Positions 10,546 through 22,602 of a stretch of DNA of 64,000 nucleotides are shown one piece after another. The stretch is taken from contig CM060900.1 in NCBI GenBank assembly GCA_030762935.1, positions 398,181,132-398,245,131 on the forward strand, in the 5' to 3' direction. The position numbers and the translations under genes are program-made. The first letter of the stretch is position 1. Every line of letters begins with the position of its first letter. The notes below the pieces were generated by a model. That model saw nothing but the letters and a program-made list of their open reading frames with translations, did no database searches and was not told the DNA's origin. This stretch comes from Hymenopus coronatus (lineage: Eukaryota > Arthropoda > Insecta > Mantodea > Hymenopodidae).

Positions 10546-11699
10546 GATGTACGTGAAAGAGATAAATAACCTGTGTAAGTGATAAAGATGTACTTTTCTT
10601 AACAAAAGTAAAATAATTGATTTAGGATTCAGTAAGCTATTACTCTGCCCTGCTGTGGCGTTACACATCAAATTTACATCGCCTGGTGAACTACTATTTA
10701 TTCTGCACTCATTAATGTCTTGGACATGATGGTATACCGAATACAGCACTGAAAAAAATTCCACGAAAATCGCATTATTTCCTGGCATCGAACTTCAACG
10801 ATCTTCTACGCTTGACATTTATATTCTATGTGAACACGTACAGATCTTATTGTTCTCCATAAGCCTACTAAACCTGCTAACCTTCTTTCTGGATAACGCC
10901 CAATAAGCTGGCCTTGCTATTAAAGTCGTTGAAAAACTGATTCATAAACGTATTCATAAATGCTTATTTGACATCTCTGTCTTACTTGTTTTTTAGTCTG
11001 GATTTCAGAGTCTCCATTCTACTGGCGAGTCACCGAATAAATCGTCCGTGATCTTGAGCCTAAGCAATACATTTTGACAGCCGTTTTGTAGTCAAGCAGG
11101 CCTTTGATAAAGTGTGGTATCCTGGGATGTTCCACAAACAGAAATATTGGTATTCTATGCTAGCTTTATAAATTGGCTCATAGCTTTCTCTCGTAGTGCA
11201 CTTTTTCAGTTCTGCTTGTATATCAACTATCCACCCCTCGGTCTGTTTGGCAGAAGTACCTACCTGAAGGCTCGACACTTTTACGCATGCATTAAGCAAA
11301 AACAAGGCCGTTGAATTTAACTTATACTGTCTGAAACGTGGTGTTGAGACTATTTTAATGCTTATTTGCCTATAGGAGCCTAAATCTAATCATAGTCCTA
11401 AGATGTGTTAAGAGTCGTTAACGTATACTTTATTTGTTTTGCATAGAACCGTCTGATATAAACAATTTTTAAGAATTAATTATTTTTATATTTGCGCCAG
11501 ACACAGAAGGTCCACGTGGATTCCAGTGTATATGTGTACAGTGAGACACGCAGTGCTTACGTTAATTCTCATTTTTATCTAGTATGGGTTGCGGTAGGTA
11601 CTCATATTTTGTATTGTGTTCAGCTGCACTGCACAATCCAACAACGCCAAAATATATACTCTCGAATTAATTGGAATCGGTGAAATCTCGGTACGGGTT

Positions 11700-12075
11700 T
11701 GTTTGTTTTTTGTTTGTTTGTTGTTGTTGTTTTCTTCATATGTATCTCCTTTAACTCCAATGGTCATATCGGGGACTTTTAACTTGTGAAGCAACTGTTA
11801 ATGTAGGTTATTACTAACCCAGAGGTGTCTCGAAATAGATTTCGATCTTCAATCGCTTGCCATTGTCCTGACCAAGTTGTGATGTTGGGCCATCTTATGA
11901 CGGGTATAGGATGTACATGTGTTGGAGATCTTTCTCGTTCTTTTACTAACCACAAGGCGTGAGTAAGCGTCTTGTTATTGTCATCCACCAGTTCTCCTCT
12001 GCAGCAATAATGGCGGCTGGGGCTAGACAATTAAGTGTCCATTCACCACGGTTCGCTTGGAATGCTGTGGGAACT
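11700..12075 (-). repeat. retroelement fragment sharing its 3' tail with SINE A
   Basis: The left end (11725-11800) carries GGTCATATCGGGGACTTTTA, AACTTGTGAAGCAACTG and a T-rich tract, matching in reverse the 3' tail of SINE A at 22050-22145 and 37998-38070. The remainder, up to about 12075, is not SINE A and has no tRNA-like head that I can see. It may be a different SINE or the 3' end of the partner LINE. No protein domain was recognised in its 83-codon minus-strand frame. Confidence 0.45.
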
Positions 12076-12229
12076 GACCCCAGTTATTGCAGGTACCGCA
12101 ATAAAGCTAAGATATAAACAAAGTTACATTGCGTATCCTTCCAACGGCTTCAGCCAAGCATTAACACAGAATAGGTAACAGCATCTTCGTGAGTGACTTA
12201 GGCGTTGTCTTATTTTTGTAGTTATGGTG

Positions 12230-12448
12230 GAACTAGTTCTGTTAGGATGCTTGTCTGTCTGGGTCGCTGGTTTGATGCTGGCCTTCCGAAACCAAGGTCG
12301 CGGGTTCAAACCTGGACTGTACCGACCAGCCTCGTGTCAGTAGATTTACTAGCACGTAAAACAGTTCCTGCAGGACGAAAGTCTGACACACCGGTGGCAC
12401 TGATATGATCTTGGCAATTAACAGCGTCGATAACGAACAAATAATAAT
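12230..12448 (+). repeat. tRNA-derived SINE, family B, copy 1
   Basis: GCGGGTTCAAACCTGG at 12301-12316 is a good B-box (GGTTCAAACC). The body reads CAGTAGATTTACTAGCACGT, then CAGGACGAAAGTCTGACACA and CCGGTGGCACTGATATGATC. The minus-strand copy at 61655-61874 has the same body and a much better preserved head. The A-box of this copy is decayed. Confidence 0.78.
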
Positions 12449-12544
12449 AAATAAGGATCCTAAACTACAGTAGTATAGAACAAATATTGTATAGCTGTAA
12501 GCTAGTTTTACCACTTTTCTACCACTTAAATAAGTGTTTTGAGG

Positions 12545-13190
12545 CTCCTTAAATCCAGAAAAAACAATAATTTTAGAAAACAAAACGCGTGTAAGTGTTA
12601 GTGTTTGCGCACCCAAAAACAAAATCTGGAACAAATACTAAAATTTGTGTTTAAGTTCAGTATCTTCCAGAAATGGGATACAACGGTTTTCAATAATATA
12701 CCCCCATTCTCAAATTACCATTTTCATAACACATTTTTTCCTTATATTTTATTTTCTCGATATGATCTTAACACTTTTATTTAAATACCACACGATTAAG
12801 ATATTTACATAATAACATGTATATCCTGAATATCCTCTTGATTCGGAAGACATAGACAAAAAATAAAGATTTATTTAAAACGCAAATAAAATAATGTTGC
12901 ATAAGGCATTTCGGAACTATCCATTATTATTGGTTTGAATGTTTCACTTCCTTTACTTTTTTAAAGTGATGTCAACTCAATTGTTTCTTACGACGTGTTG
13001 GGAAGTGTATTGCATTTCAGGGCCAATACATAGGTCACCCGCTTGGTTCTGTAGCTGCAATGAAATGTTTAATTTAACTTTCTGCAAACATCTATCCCGA
13101 TTAACATGAAGTAGATAGACATATATGCTTTTGTAAGAATAGTTTGTAGAAACTGTATACAAGTAAATGACATTGGATGGAAAGAACCAA
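12545..13190 (+). repeat. dispersed repeat X, copy 4
   Basis: It contains GTTTAAGTTCAGTATCTTCC, ATTAAGATATTTACATAATA and, near its right end, CCCGATTAACATGAAGTAGA followed by CTTTTGTAAGAATAGTTTGT. These blocks occur in the same order in copies 10, 14 and 15. The middle is shortened or diverged. Confidence 0.65.
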
Positions 13191-13360
13191 AATAATGTAA
13201 CATATCAGCTTTGGTTTTCCTGTACCAAGCACATGCACTTATGCACCTTTAACTTTTATTTTTATATGTTTCTTGCCTAAACTTAAGTGGGAGAAAACGA
13301 GTAAGTTTGGATCAATTAGTTTTAAATCAGGTAACACTTGATAAATAATAGTATGTCTTT

Positions 13361-13415
13361 GAATAAATAGTAATAATAATAAGAAGAAGAATAGTAATAA
13401 TAATAATAATTATTT
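13361..13415. repeat. (AAT)n/(AAG)n simple repeat
   Basis: Imperfect runs of AATAATAAT and AAGAAGAAG lie just upstream of the SINE A copy. Confidence 0.9.
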
Positions 13416-13466
13416 GATTTGCTGTATATTGTATCAGACAAAACCAATACACAAACAACTATAGAC

Positions 13467-13752
13467 TGTCTCTGCGGTCGAATGGTCAGAGTTCCGGTTT
13501 TACATCCAGATGTCCTGGGTTTGACTCCTGGCTAGGGCACGAAATTTTACATTAACCCTGTCACCCACAGGGTCTGGAAACGCATATGTGAGAGTGAATG
13601 TGCGCATGTTTGGAGTAAAGAAAATGATTAAAAACCAAACTTTAAAAGGAACCTACAGTTGGCGACTTGTTTCTAAAGCATCATCATAGATGTTAAAGGG
13701 GCCTACATAAGTGAAAATCAATTAAAAAATAAAAATTAAAAAAAAATCTGTA
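13467..13752 (+). repeat. tRNA-derived SINE, family A, copy 1
   Basis: The head reads TGCGGTCGAATGGTCAGAG with B-box-like GGGTTTGACTCCTGGC at 13519-13534. The body includes CACCCACAGGGTCTGGAA, TGTGAGAGTGAATGTGCGCA and the tail TAGATGTTAAAGGGGCC, ending in an A-rich stretch. Two minus-strand copies (22048-22330 and 37997-38230) share the whole layout. SINEs of this kind are transcribed by RNA polymerase III and copied by a LINE partner. Confidence 0.85.
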
Positions 13753-16700
13753 AGGGACAGCTGAATGTCACAGTCCAATAGTTAGGCCAGCAAAGCTGAA
13801 TTTGACAACACTATCTTCCGAAGCTACATCCACTCAGCTGAAGGTGCTTAAAATACTCTTAAATTTCCATGTTGTCAACACTTGTAAATTTTGCTCCGTA
13901 AAAAACCAGGTGTACTGGAAATAACGCTTATCTTTACAATACTAATCAGCAGAAAAGGAACAAAAAATGCCAATCTAGTGACATGGATATATCTTTTCGA
14001 TATACCTACCGATACTAATATTTCTGAAAACAAATATTTGTATTCAATATTAATATATCCACATATCTGTCATCTTTGTATGATTGTTATGGGTGCAGAA
14101 AGGCAACACAACTGTATGTATTTGATGTACACGTCAGGGACGTATATTATTTTACTGGTTTACATTTGTTCATGAGCAGAGGTAAGATTTTATGTTGAAA
14201 ATTATTTTAAAAAGGTCGCATTAATAATTTTAGTGCTGTTTTGTGTTGAATACAATACTTTACATAAATTCGCATTAATTTCGTGCGAATGAACGTTAAG
14301 TAATGATCGAGAAAAGTTAATAGGTAATGATATAACAAATGAAACTTGACAGGCCTCTAAAGTAATATTACTGCTAAAACCCTTATTGTCAAATTACATT
14401 TTATTTTGAATCCATATTATGAATAGTATCAAATATACACATATCAGACCAACAAATTGCAATTTACAACAAACTGTGACATCTTCGCTTTTCATAGTGT
14501 TCCTGTACGTTGCTACTAAGTTACATGTAGAAATAGATTTCTCGCTATAAGTATTTGATATCGGTAACCAAAGATATTTAAGGGACTTCACAGAAAGTAT
14601 GGCAGGACTCACCTTTTGCTTTTAATGCCAAGAGTGCTGTTACTTCATCTAATTTATTATTGTTACTACCATGGCTTAGCTGTTCAAGAATAGCATCAGG
14701 TTATTTGTTTAAAAAAAAAAAAAGGGGGAAGAAGCAAACCAGAAAGAATAATTTTAAACGTTTTAGTTGGTGGAATTATTTAAATCGCCGATACTTGATT
14801 TAATAATTAGATATGAATGTTCAACAAATGATCTAAAGCTTTTGTTGTTGTTATATCATCAGTTTCTTTTTCTATAATGGAGTCGTGTTTAGACAAATTC
14901 ACGCGACAACAAACTTTTTAAATTGTCCACTACTGTACCTCTAACTGGTATCCATGCGTTCTGAAACTGCACTTACCCTACTTCCAAAGTTACCGCTTTT
15001 TAATATTTCACTCTCGGTGAGTTAATTCGGATAAAACAAGGTTTATCTTCAGATTAAAATTCTAATACTGGGTCTATTACCAGCCTGCACATTTCAGAAA
15101 GGAGGCTTTTCATTGTTCGCTACCACAACTTGCTACATTTTTTTCGTTAGCATTCTAAACATTATTTCAAATTTCTAGCTTCATGGTATTAGGATGCAAA
15201 TATTAAATTAAGGTTTTATTTTTGTAACGTGAAATAAATGTACATTTTCCATGTAAAATTAAAACAAAACTCTCATTTATCTCTAAGAAATATCACCTAC
15301 TCTCGGAAATATGAGAAATTCTTAATAATTCAAGGAAAAATTAAACCTATACATCATTTCAAAAGTATATTAAATGCATACAAAACATTTAGTTTTTTTT
15401 AATTCAAGAACTTTCTCATTTATCGTTAAAACAAAAACTCTTGCCTATGCTCATAAGTCCTTAACTCTGCATATTCTCACATAGCTCCAAGCTAACAGAG
15501 CATGCACTACAGAGCAGCAGGCATTACTTTGACTCTTAATGCTGCCCTAGAAACATCGTTAAATCAAATTGCATTAGGAAATACTCATGCACTCTTAAGT
15601 GAATGTTCCTTTATTAATTATGAACAGATTCTTTACAAGTTAATTTTCGGCGAAAGATCACCAGATTGCTTACCAGAGTAATCATTAGTGCAGTATGTAT
15701 TTGTAGCACCAGTACAAAGTAATGCAATAGAGTCCCTTTAAGGAAAGCCGTGTACTAATGGGATTGCCTGAATAACCTTCTGCTCGCCATCCAGTATTTG
15801 TTTGGGCAGTGCTGACCATCCGTAAACCGTTGAGGCTGATGAGCTTTTCACGAAAGACAGATTTCTCCTGGTACTGTTACACAAGTGCTGAAAAGGATGA
15901 CCTCGTTTTTATAGGCAGTTAAGAGTGCTAGTAAGAAGCCACAAACTCCTGGAAAAGTTGTTTAGTGGGATGTTTTGCCACATTGGAACAAGATGTCAGT
16001 CCCCAAGTTTCATCGCCAGGCTCAGGTGTGCTCTACATACGGTGAACTGGAATTCAGATCCCTTCTTGCAGAACAAGTCACCTTTTTCTGTTCTGCATTT
16101 CTCTCCGAACAGAAGGACGCTTAGTTAAGATTTCCGTAATTTGTAAGCATCTTGTTGTTCATGTTTTAAATTGTGAATTTTCGTTGATCTGATATTGCTT
16201 CACAGGATGCATTTTTAAAAATATTTGCACCAATAATTCAGATTAAACAGTAAATGAGTTTACTAAAAAAATATTATATCGAATTTTTTACCTTAGCCCC
16301 TAATTATTCTAGAACTATTACTTTTTGCACTCTCCAACATTCTTAGTTTTCAAAAGTTCATTTATTTCTCAAAATATTAGCTTCTTTTTTAAAAGTATGT
16401 GATGGTTATTTCCTTTGTTGTACCTCTGATAGGCAGTACAAATAGTTAAAAACAAATTAAAAAAAACTGCATCATACAGAGCATTTTCAGTATGGAAGAA
16501 TGCTGTATAAATATTTGCGAGAAAACACGGTATAAAACATCATATTAAACATCCGCCAGTCCATTTATACCTACAGTTAATTGTCAGTGTAAATTGAGAC
16601 GGCAATTCCTGACGTAAATGCTCTACAGTGATTATTATGTTAATATCAAAGGTCTATAAACAATCGTCAATATTTTATTGTTATAATAACATGTTTTTGT

Positions 16701-16990
16701 GCGTGATTTACTTTATTTTCTTCTGCTTATTTCATACGTTTTAACTTTAGCTATGTTAAATTGTTCCAATGCAGAGCTGATAGAAACTACGCAGTTGGTT
16801 TAACAGAAGGCACCCTTTACTGTCTGCAAAAGCTTTGAGACTTTGTAGTTTTCCTTGCATTAGGGTTACAAGAGCCTGCTCGGTAAAAGTCCCTAATATT
16901 TACCAAGCAGGGTATTTTTCTTTGTTTCCAAGGGTCACCTGATCAAAATACAATGAAACCACATGATATGGTGATGCTAGACGCAAGTTT
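13753..16990. other. AT-rich DNA, no gene recognised
   Basis: Short open frames occur (for example 13891-14175 and 15925-16128, plus strand), but none shows a recognisable domain or codon bias. The only structured item noted is a short inverted repeat at 16875-16911. Confidence 0.5.
16875..16911. repeat. short inverted repeat able to form a 13-bp stem
   Basis: CCTGCTCGGTAAA and TTTACCAAGCAGG are reverse complements with a single mismatch, separated by 11 bases. It is not followed by a T-run and is not part of a recognised tRNA or SINE. The function, if any, is unknown. Confidence 0.6.
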
Positions 16991-17006
16991 TAGCGGAGAA
17001 TATTAG

Positions 17007-17038
17007 CCAATCAGAATTTGCCTCGTGGGCTATTTAAA
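17007..17038 (+). promoter_or_regulatory. possible Pol II promoter: CCAAT box and TATA-like box
   Basis: TTAGCCAATCAG (CCAAT at 17007-17011) is followed about 20 bases later by TATTTAAA (17031-17038). This arrangement suits a eukaryotic RNA polymerase II promoter reading rightward. Transcription would be predicted to start near 17065, at the edge of the 99-bp tandem duplication. Single boxes are common by chance in AT-rich DNA, so the call rests on the pair and its position. Confidence 0.35.
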
Positions 17039-17066
17039 CATACACAATTTTAGAATTCGAACAGAA

Positions 17067-17264
17067 TGTCCTGTCTTTCCGACGAGTACTCCACACCACT
17101 TTGCGTAAGAATTCCGCGCTGAAAATATAAAGTGCCATGCAATAGTAATGTTAAGTAATACAGTCTCTCCTGTCATATCAGCGAGTACTCAACGTCATTT
17201 TGTACAAGAATTCCGCGCTGAAATTTCAAAAGTGCGATGTAAGCGTAATATATTAATAAGTGCT
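17067..17264 (+). repeat. 99-bp tandem duplication, two diverged units
   Basis: Two units repeat with a 99-bp offset. Both contain CGAGTACTC and AAGAATTCCGCGCTGAAA (17109-17126 and 17208-17225), with more diverged sequence between. The shared blocks are better conserved than the spacers. It follows directly after the CCAAT/TATA-like pair and precedes a 90-codon plus-strand frame (17277-17549) that I do not recognise. Confidence 0.75.
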
Positions 17265-19469
17265 ACAATGTAACCAGTGTTATTATTCAAGTGTAAGCAG
17301 TGTTTGATGTTCCGTCGACAAATAAATATCCGAATGAAACAGAATGCTGCTGCTATTTTCAATTCAAAACCAGTGTCCGTACTTACATTCTTTCCTGTTT
17401 CCACCCTGAGAAAACTCAACTGCTCTACCGACTCCAAACTGAGACAACCACGCCGCGGCAACGAAGGAATCAGCATCTTTATAAAAAGGTTATGTGACTT
17501 ATATCCAGGTCTTGGTATCAAATACGGTGAACTCGCTCTCAATTTCTGAATGCTGTCGGTTCTCACTCGACTGACACATCTAAGAGAGCATATAGAAAGT
17601 GTCTTTCTCACACCATCATAAAGCAACGATAATTATATAATAACCATGTGGGCAGTATAAATAAAGACAAAGACACACATAAAAACACGACAAAATTCAC
17701 CACGTTTAAAAACCATAAGTTTCCTTACAGTTCAGAATTCGTATAGTATTATTATGAAAAAGCTTAACTTTTTAATCTTTTTACAATTGTGTGTCAAAAT
17801 TCACAGGTGCATTATCCTAATCAACAAAATAACGAAATCTCCTAGTTTTTACATTCATTGTTGTAACTTTGCCATGCAGCTTATAAAGCTTATCAGAGTG
17901 CGAGGAACAAGTAAAATTAACTCTTAACATAAGTTCATATATCAAGAAAATGACTAGAAAGGTTTATTTGGAGGCTTCTTTCCATTCACACAAAAATTTT
18001 GGCTCATATATCGATTACAAATTCTATAAGTTGATGCTGCAGAACCCGTAAAGGGGAAACGAATGTAGAAAAGAGTTGTTTAATTCATGCTGTGCTTTAC
18101 AATTCAGAAGGCTCGGAGTGTAACGATAAAGAGGAGGAGAAAAGGGCTTCTCTTCTTCACCCTTCTCTGTATCGCAATGATTAATAGAGTTCGTGGAATT
18201 GTGCTTTTACTGCTTTACTTTGAACCCTAAACATTCACGTATTAAATGTCACTGTGCATCTATTGCTAGAAAATTAGAATCCACCCCAAAGTCTTGATCT
18301 TGCCAACAGGTAACCGTGCATATTGGATGTCGACATGAAGTGGGCATCCTAATCCATTTATTTAATGCATTAGGGAGAGCATAGCAAGTCAGGAATGTTT
18401 TATTGATGGCCGTTGTGCGACTGGCCATCCATCCACGCAGGTAATTGAATTGAGCAGATAACAGAATTGGTTTGTACAGAGAGGCAAAAAGGGTCAAAAT
18501 ATTAGACACTTTTCTTTATCATTGCCGCGCCTTTTGTTACGCATATTTACGTGTGACTTATAAAACCTTAGATATTGCATGCAGTTATATTTCAAAATGG
18601 CTTACATATAACACAATTAATGTTTATATCTTCATATCATGTTGTGAAAATTCCCGGTAGTAAAGCTTAACACCCGCTCTTAACTTCAGACGGCACCGCA
18701 CGAGGCGGACTCTAATGATAAACAAGTGAAATAATTTACAAAGGAAATTTGGGAAGGACATGTTCCAGGTCAGTTTAGGGCACATTCCCGACATATTCTG
18801 GTTATGAGGAGAGAGGAAAGTCTGGTAAACCTTGAATCAGGGCGGACGGTCCTGGGGAGAGTGGGGGTTTGAATAGCAGAACTCACGTCCACGAATCTGT
18901 GTCTTAAAGGTGTTGTTGTGGTATTTCCCAACTCGTATGTATGGATAAATAACCATTAGAAACGAGGAAAGATTTTTAGCCAAATTCACTTTTTTCGAAA
19001 AGGCTACGTTTGCCAGACAAAGAGGAAAATTAAATAAGTAACAAATTTGAGTCAGACACCGTTTAATACTGCCGTACCATTTAAGAAAGCCTCCACCTCA
19101 AACTACTGTTTATCTGGAAAACTTTTCGTCCTTTTTATTATTTGTTGAATCTTTCCAACGATTTTCTGCGCATGAAATTCCTCTTTATTCTCGTCCAAAT
19201 ATATGCAATATCACATAACTGGATAGTCACGAGAAATAAACACATAAATAGATCACAAAGATATGGATCTTGTTTAAAAATACCACTTTATTAACTATGT
19301 TATTTAGCATTAACAGTTACTATGATAAACTCACCGTGGTTATAGTTGCCAAGGTCTTTAACCGCAGAACTTTTCTTTTACTTCTGCTGAGCTCATATAG
19401 AGAGCGTGTGATATCAAAATGGGTATATATGTACAAGACTCGTACCAACCTCTTCTACGGTCTTGTCTG
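17265..19469. other. no gene recognised
   Basis: The overlapping frames at 17195-17626 (minus, 143 codons) and 17277-17549 (plus, 90 codons) show no domain I can name. The remaining sequence is AT-rich and unmatched to the repeat families described here. Confidence 0.45.
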
Positions 19470-19590
19470 TCTGCTATAAAATAAGTAATAAAGACTTTTC
19501 TACCAAAATTACATTTGTCGTAATTAGCAGGAAGTAGATAGAACTCTTTTTTTCTAAAAATAATTTGTAGAATCATATTAAAAAGTGTTT
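19470..19590 (+). repeat. possible fragment of repeat X (right end)
   Basis: AAGTAATAAAGACTTTTCTA, then AATTAGCAGGAAGTAGATAG, then TCTAAAAATAATTTGTAGA resembles the right-hand third of X copy 10. The rest of the repeat is absent. The long minus-strand open frame at 19358-19882 crosses it and is not regarded as a gene. Confidence 0.4.
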
Positions 19591-21289
19591 TGGATGGAGA
19601 AATTCTCATGGTTTTAACCCATCCTTCTTCAATTCTCATGTCTTTTTTTTTTTTTTTGAATAGCTTTCTCTCGTTTATGGTGAACATGTAAATCTCACAG
19701 AACTCTAAAATTTCACTTACTGAAATAAAATTTGTTGCGTAGGAAAAACGAGAAAATAATACTTTTGTTTTGAACCAAATGATTTGCACACATGTGTAAA
19801 TGCACTCAAAATACCCTGTAGTCCATGTTTTTATTGCAAAATAGACCTTAACTTTACCCATTGATATTTCTTTAGGAAACAAGAGTCTAGATTTAACAAA
19901 GTTATTCGAAAAACCTGCTTTTATATGTTTGCATCACATTTCAAGGATATACTTTTGCTCGTTTGAAAAGTGCACATATATTAATTTTCCTTTCTAGGAC
20001 TCGGAAATGTTCTACAAATGCATGCCATTTTTACAGTTCAACTTAAAGGTTTCATTATTTAACAGTACGTTATCCAAATAAGTATTCGTTTAATAAGTAA
20101 GGCTCCTTTATACCACCTTCATGAAAATGGAAGAACAACAATAATCTTAAATTTAATTGTGTTTTGGAGTGAACATAAAGGGGATATAAATTACCCTTAT
20201 CGTATGCCTTCTCAAAGCTATTTATTTATATCTCCATGCAGAAGTTACTCAGTTTCTCTTTTTGAGAAGGGCAGTTGGGACACAAATTAATTGAAATCCT
20301 GTGGTGGTCGGAAAACTTTAATCCTTTCAGTTACACCTATAAATGCGTTTAAACATCTCTCTCCACTGGCAGTGATTACGAATTTCCGCTGAAACAGAAC
20401 ATGGAAGAGGTTTTGTGTGTGCGTATGTGTGAGTGTATGTATGTATCAGGGAATCCGTAGAATTGCTTAATCCAAGCTCGCTCACGTTATAAAAACTGCA
20501 AAAATCTCTTTAACGTTTCTCTTTGAGCAAAAAATCTAATACCCCCAAGGGTTGGGGAGTTAATTATAATTGCGATAACTTTTGGGTAGTAATCTTATTG
20601 AAAGGGAAGGTTGGCGATGATAGGGTATGAAACGGGTTTCAGCAACCATGGCAATTAATTAAATAACTCGTTATAGTATGGTCCAAGTTTCCACACATGT
20701 CACTGGGGAACTCCCGGCAATTAGTTTTCGATTCATGTGCAAGAGGCGGAGGGGCTCTGATAAAGTGAATATATACAGCGAATTGGTTCCTGTACGCATT
20801 TCCAAAATAATTCTCGTAGAGTAGGATTCCTGTAGTTTTAGTTTCTCAGCTAAGGGGACTTTACCACACGTGAGTATTATTTACAAAGCAAAACAGACAG
20901 CACCACATTGCGACTCTACCTGGAAGTAAATTATGAACTTCTGTTATACTCAACAGACTTACATGAAACTTTGTACAGGAGTTTCAAGCAGCGTGGTGTT
21001 ATCATATACATGTTCCAAACACTGACTGAAATATTCACTACACATTCCTAGGGATTGAATACACATAAAATTAACTTGTTTCCTTGATGACACATTTTCG
21101 TAAAATTTCTTATAGGAAATACAAGTATTATGTTGTAATTGCAGAAAAATTATGAATTCATTTGTTTAATGAAAGCACCTCCTTTATAGGGGCGAATTTA
21201 ACAAAAGTGCTAAACAGAAGTTCATAAAACTTTGCATAACGGATAAAGGGTACGCAACGAAAGGCGACATCTTGTGCACTGCAACCTAC

Positions 21290-21752
21290 ACAGGTTTGTT
21301 GTAGCTAATGCCCCAGGAAGATGGCATGAAGTGAGGGAAACTCAGGAGACTACAGGCCCCAGACAGGTCATACAGACTTACGGGTGTTCAGAACATTTCC
21401 AAGCCCGATGACCCTTCCCACTGCTGGAGATGCCAGAAATGGCGATCAAACGAACATTTGAACTGCCAGCCCTCTAGTGTCCACGGGAAGTGTTCTGTAC
21501 ATTGGGCATACGTCTGCGCCATTTGTCTGCACTGCCATATACTACGAACCTAGGAGCACACCTGTATGGTGAGAAGAAAATGAATAAGGGAAAATTATGG
21601 AAAGCAAATCATGGTGGGAAGGAAATGACCCCAGCATTCGCCCTTTGACACCAGAGAAACCAAGAAAACACAATGGGTCAGAGTGGAAGATCACCGGGCA
21701 TCGAACCAGGGACCTCCCGAATACGAGTTGCATATGTAACCGTGACCCCCCC
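21290..21752 (-). repeat. SINE related to family D, inserted in repeat Y
   Basis: On the minus strand a B-box-like GGTTCGATGCCCGG occurs near 21700, followed by TTGGTTTCTCTGGTGTC. The latter has the same position and flavour as GGGTTCTCCGGTTTCCCC in family D. The 3' part (21290-21540) is unlike the other D copies. Exact ends are uncertain. Confidence 0.55.
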
Positions 21753-22047
21753 CTCCCACGCCTTTGTATTTTGCAAAGGAGTTACAGGTGGAGCTTATAA
21801 TTACATGATACATATTTGTAGCTGCGTACAAATTATGATTACATTTGCATAATAGAAACTACACCTTTTATAGAGATAAAATTTATTCAAAACTAAGAAC
21901 CTGTTTATGATTTAACAAATTTTCATAAAACTTCGCTTGAGAGTTAAAGTTGGTATGATGTTTCATGTGCAAATTCTGAATGCATTTGCGTATTAAAAAC
22001 TACCCCTTTATAGAGGGATAATGTAGGCAAAATAACTAATGCCTTTT

Positions 22048-22330
22048 TTTTTTATTTTTTTTTTTAAATTGTTTCATTTATATAGCCCCCTTTAACATCT
22101 AAGGTCATATCGGGGGCTTTCCACTTGAAACAACTCGTTGTCTGTAGGTAGTTTTACGTTGGTTTAAATCATTTTGTTTTACTCAAACACGCACACATTC
22201 ACACTTCCAGACTCTGTGGGGGATGGGAATAATTCTGGCTAAAGAAAAATTCCCCGCCCCAGTCGGTAATCGAACCCGGGACACCCGGGTGAGAAGTCAG
22301 CTCGCTGACCACTCGACCACGGAGGCAGTC
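22048..22330 (-). repeat. tRNA-derived SINE, family A, copy 2 (best preserved)
   Basis: On the minus strand the head reads GCCTCCGTGGTCGAGTGGTC, then AGCGAGCTGAC, with B-box GGGTTCGATTACCG at about 22268-22281. The body carries CCCACAGAGTCTGGAAGTGT, and the tail GATGTTAAAGGGGGCTATAT runs into an A-rich end. Probable target duplications flank it: TAATGCCTTTT (22037-22047) and TAATGTCTTTT (22332-22342), differing at one base. This is the best full-length reference copy of the family in the window. Confidence 0.88.
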
Positions 22331-22601
22331 TTAATGTCTTTTGGTTTACAGGTTTTCATAAAACTTTGGAGTTGCAGGCAGTGTGTTTTGACGTAAAAAA
22401 GTTAATATAACTGAATAATACCAGCTGACCGAGCAGCGCCCTATTCGCGTGTGCAGATAACCCTTCGTGCTCTAAAAACTTGTAGAACTCCACGGAGTAA
22501 ACCCAAGCATACGTCGTCAGTGGCGTGTAAGCAAGAGCGAACTTCGTTCGTCTCCTCTTGCATTATAGTTGTGTTCCCAGCTCGTGGACCCTGAAAGGAA
22601 T

Positions 22602-22602
<1 letters not shown>

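Larger units (their letters stand above)
20930..22420 (+). repeat. degenerate repeat Y (units of about 145 bp) with nested SINE insertions
   Basis: The blocks CATTTG...TATTA/AATAG, AAACTAC.CCTTTATAGAGG and TTTTCATAAAACTT recur at about 21150-21230, 21833-21950, 21975-22030 and 22350-22370. The clearest pair is offset by about 145 bp. The array is split by two retroposons: a D-like SINE at about 21290-21752 and SINE A at 22048-22330. Removing SINE A rejoins a Y unit across TAATGYCTTTT. Its class is unknown. Confidence 0.55.

Noticed and set aside
10960..11305. Possible reverse-transcriptase remnant on the minus strand (KKCTTRESYEPIYKASIEY, later KQVRQRCQIS)
   Set aside because: The order loosely recalls a LINE YEKAFD ... 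GVRQGC region, but the catalytic aspartates and most neighbours are missing and frames change; too weak to list.
15780..16130. More GC-balanced patch that could be an exon
   Set aside because: The 67-codon plus-strand frame has no domain and no convincing splice sites around it.
17195..17626. 143-codon minus-strand open frame
   Set aside because: No recognisable domain; it overlaps the 99-bp tandem duplication and two plus-strand frames, so coding potential is unsupported.
19358..19882. 174-codon minus-strand open frame, the longest in the window
   Set aside because: The translation is rich in K, F, I and Y as expected from AT-rich DNA, contains a poly-K from a T-run, shows no domain, and crosses a repeat-X fragment.
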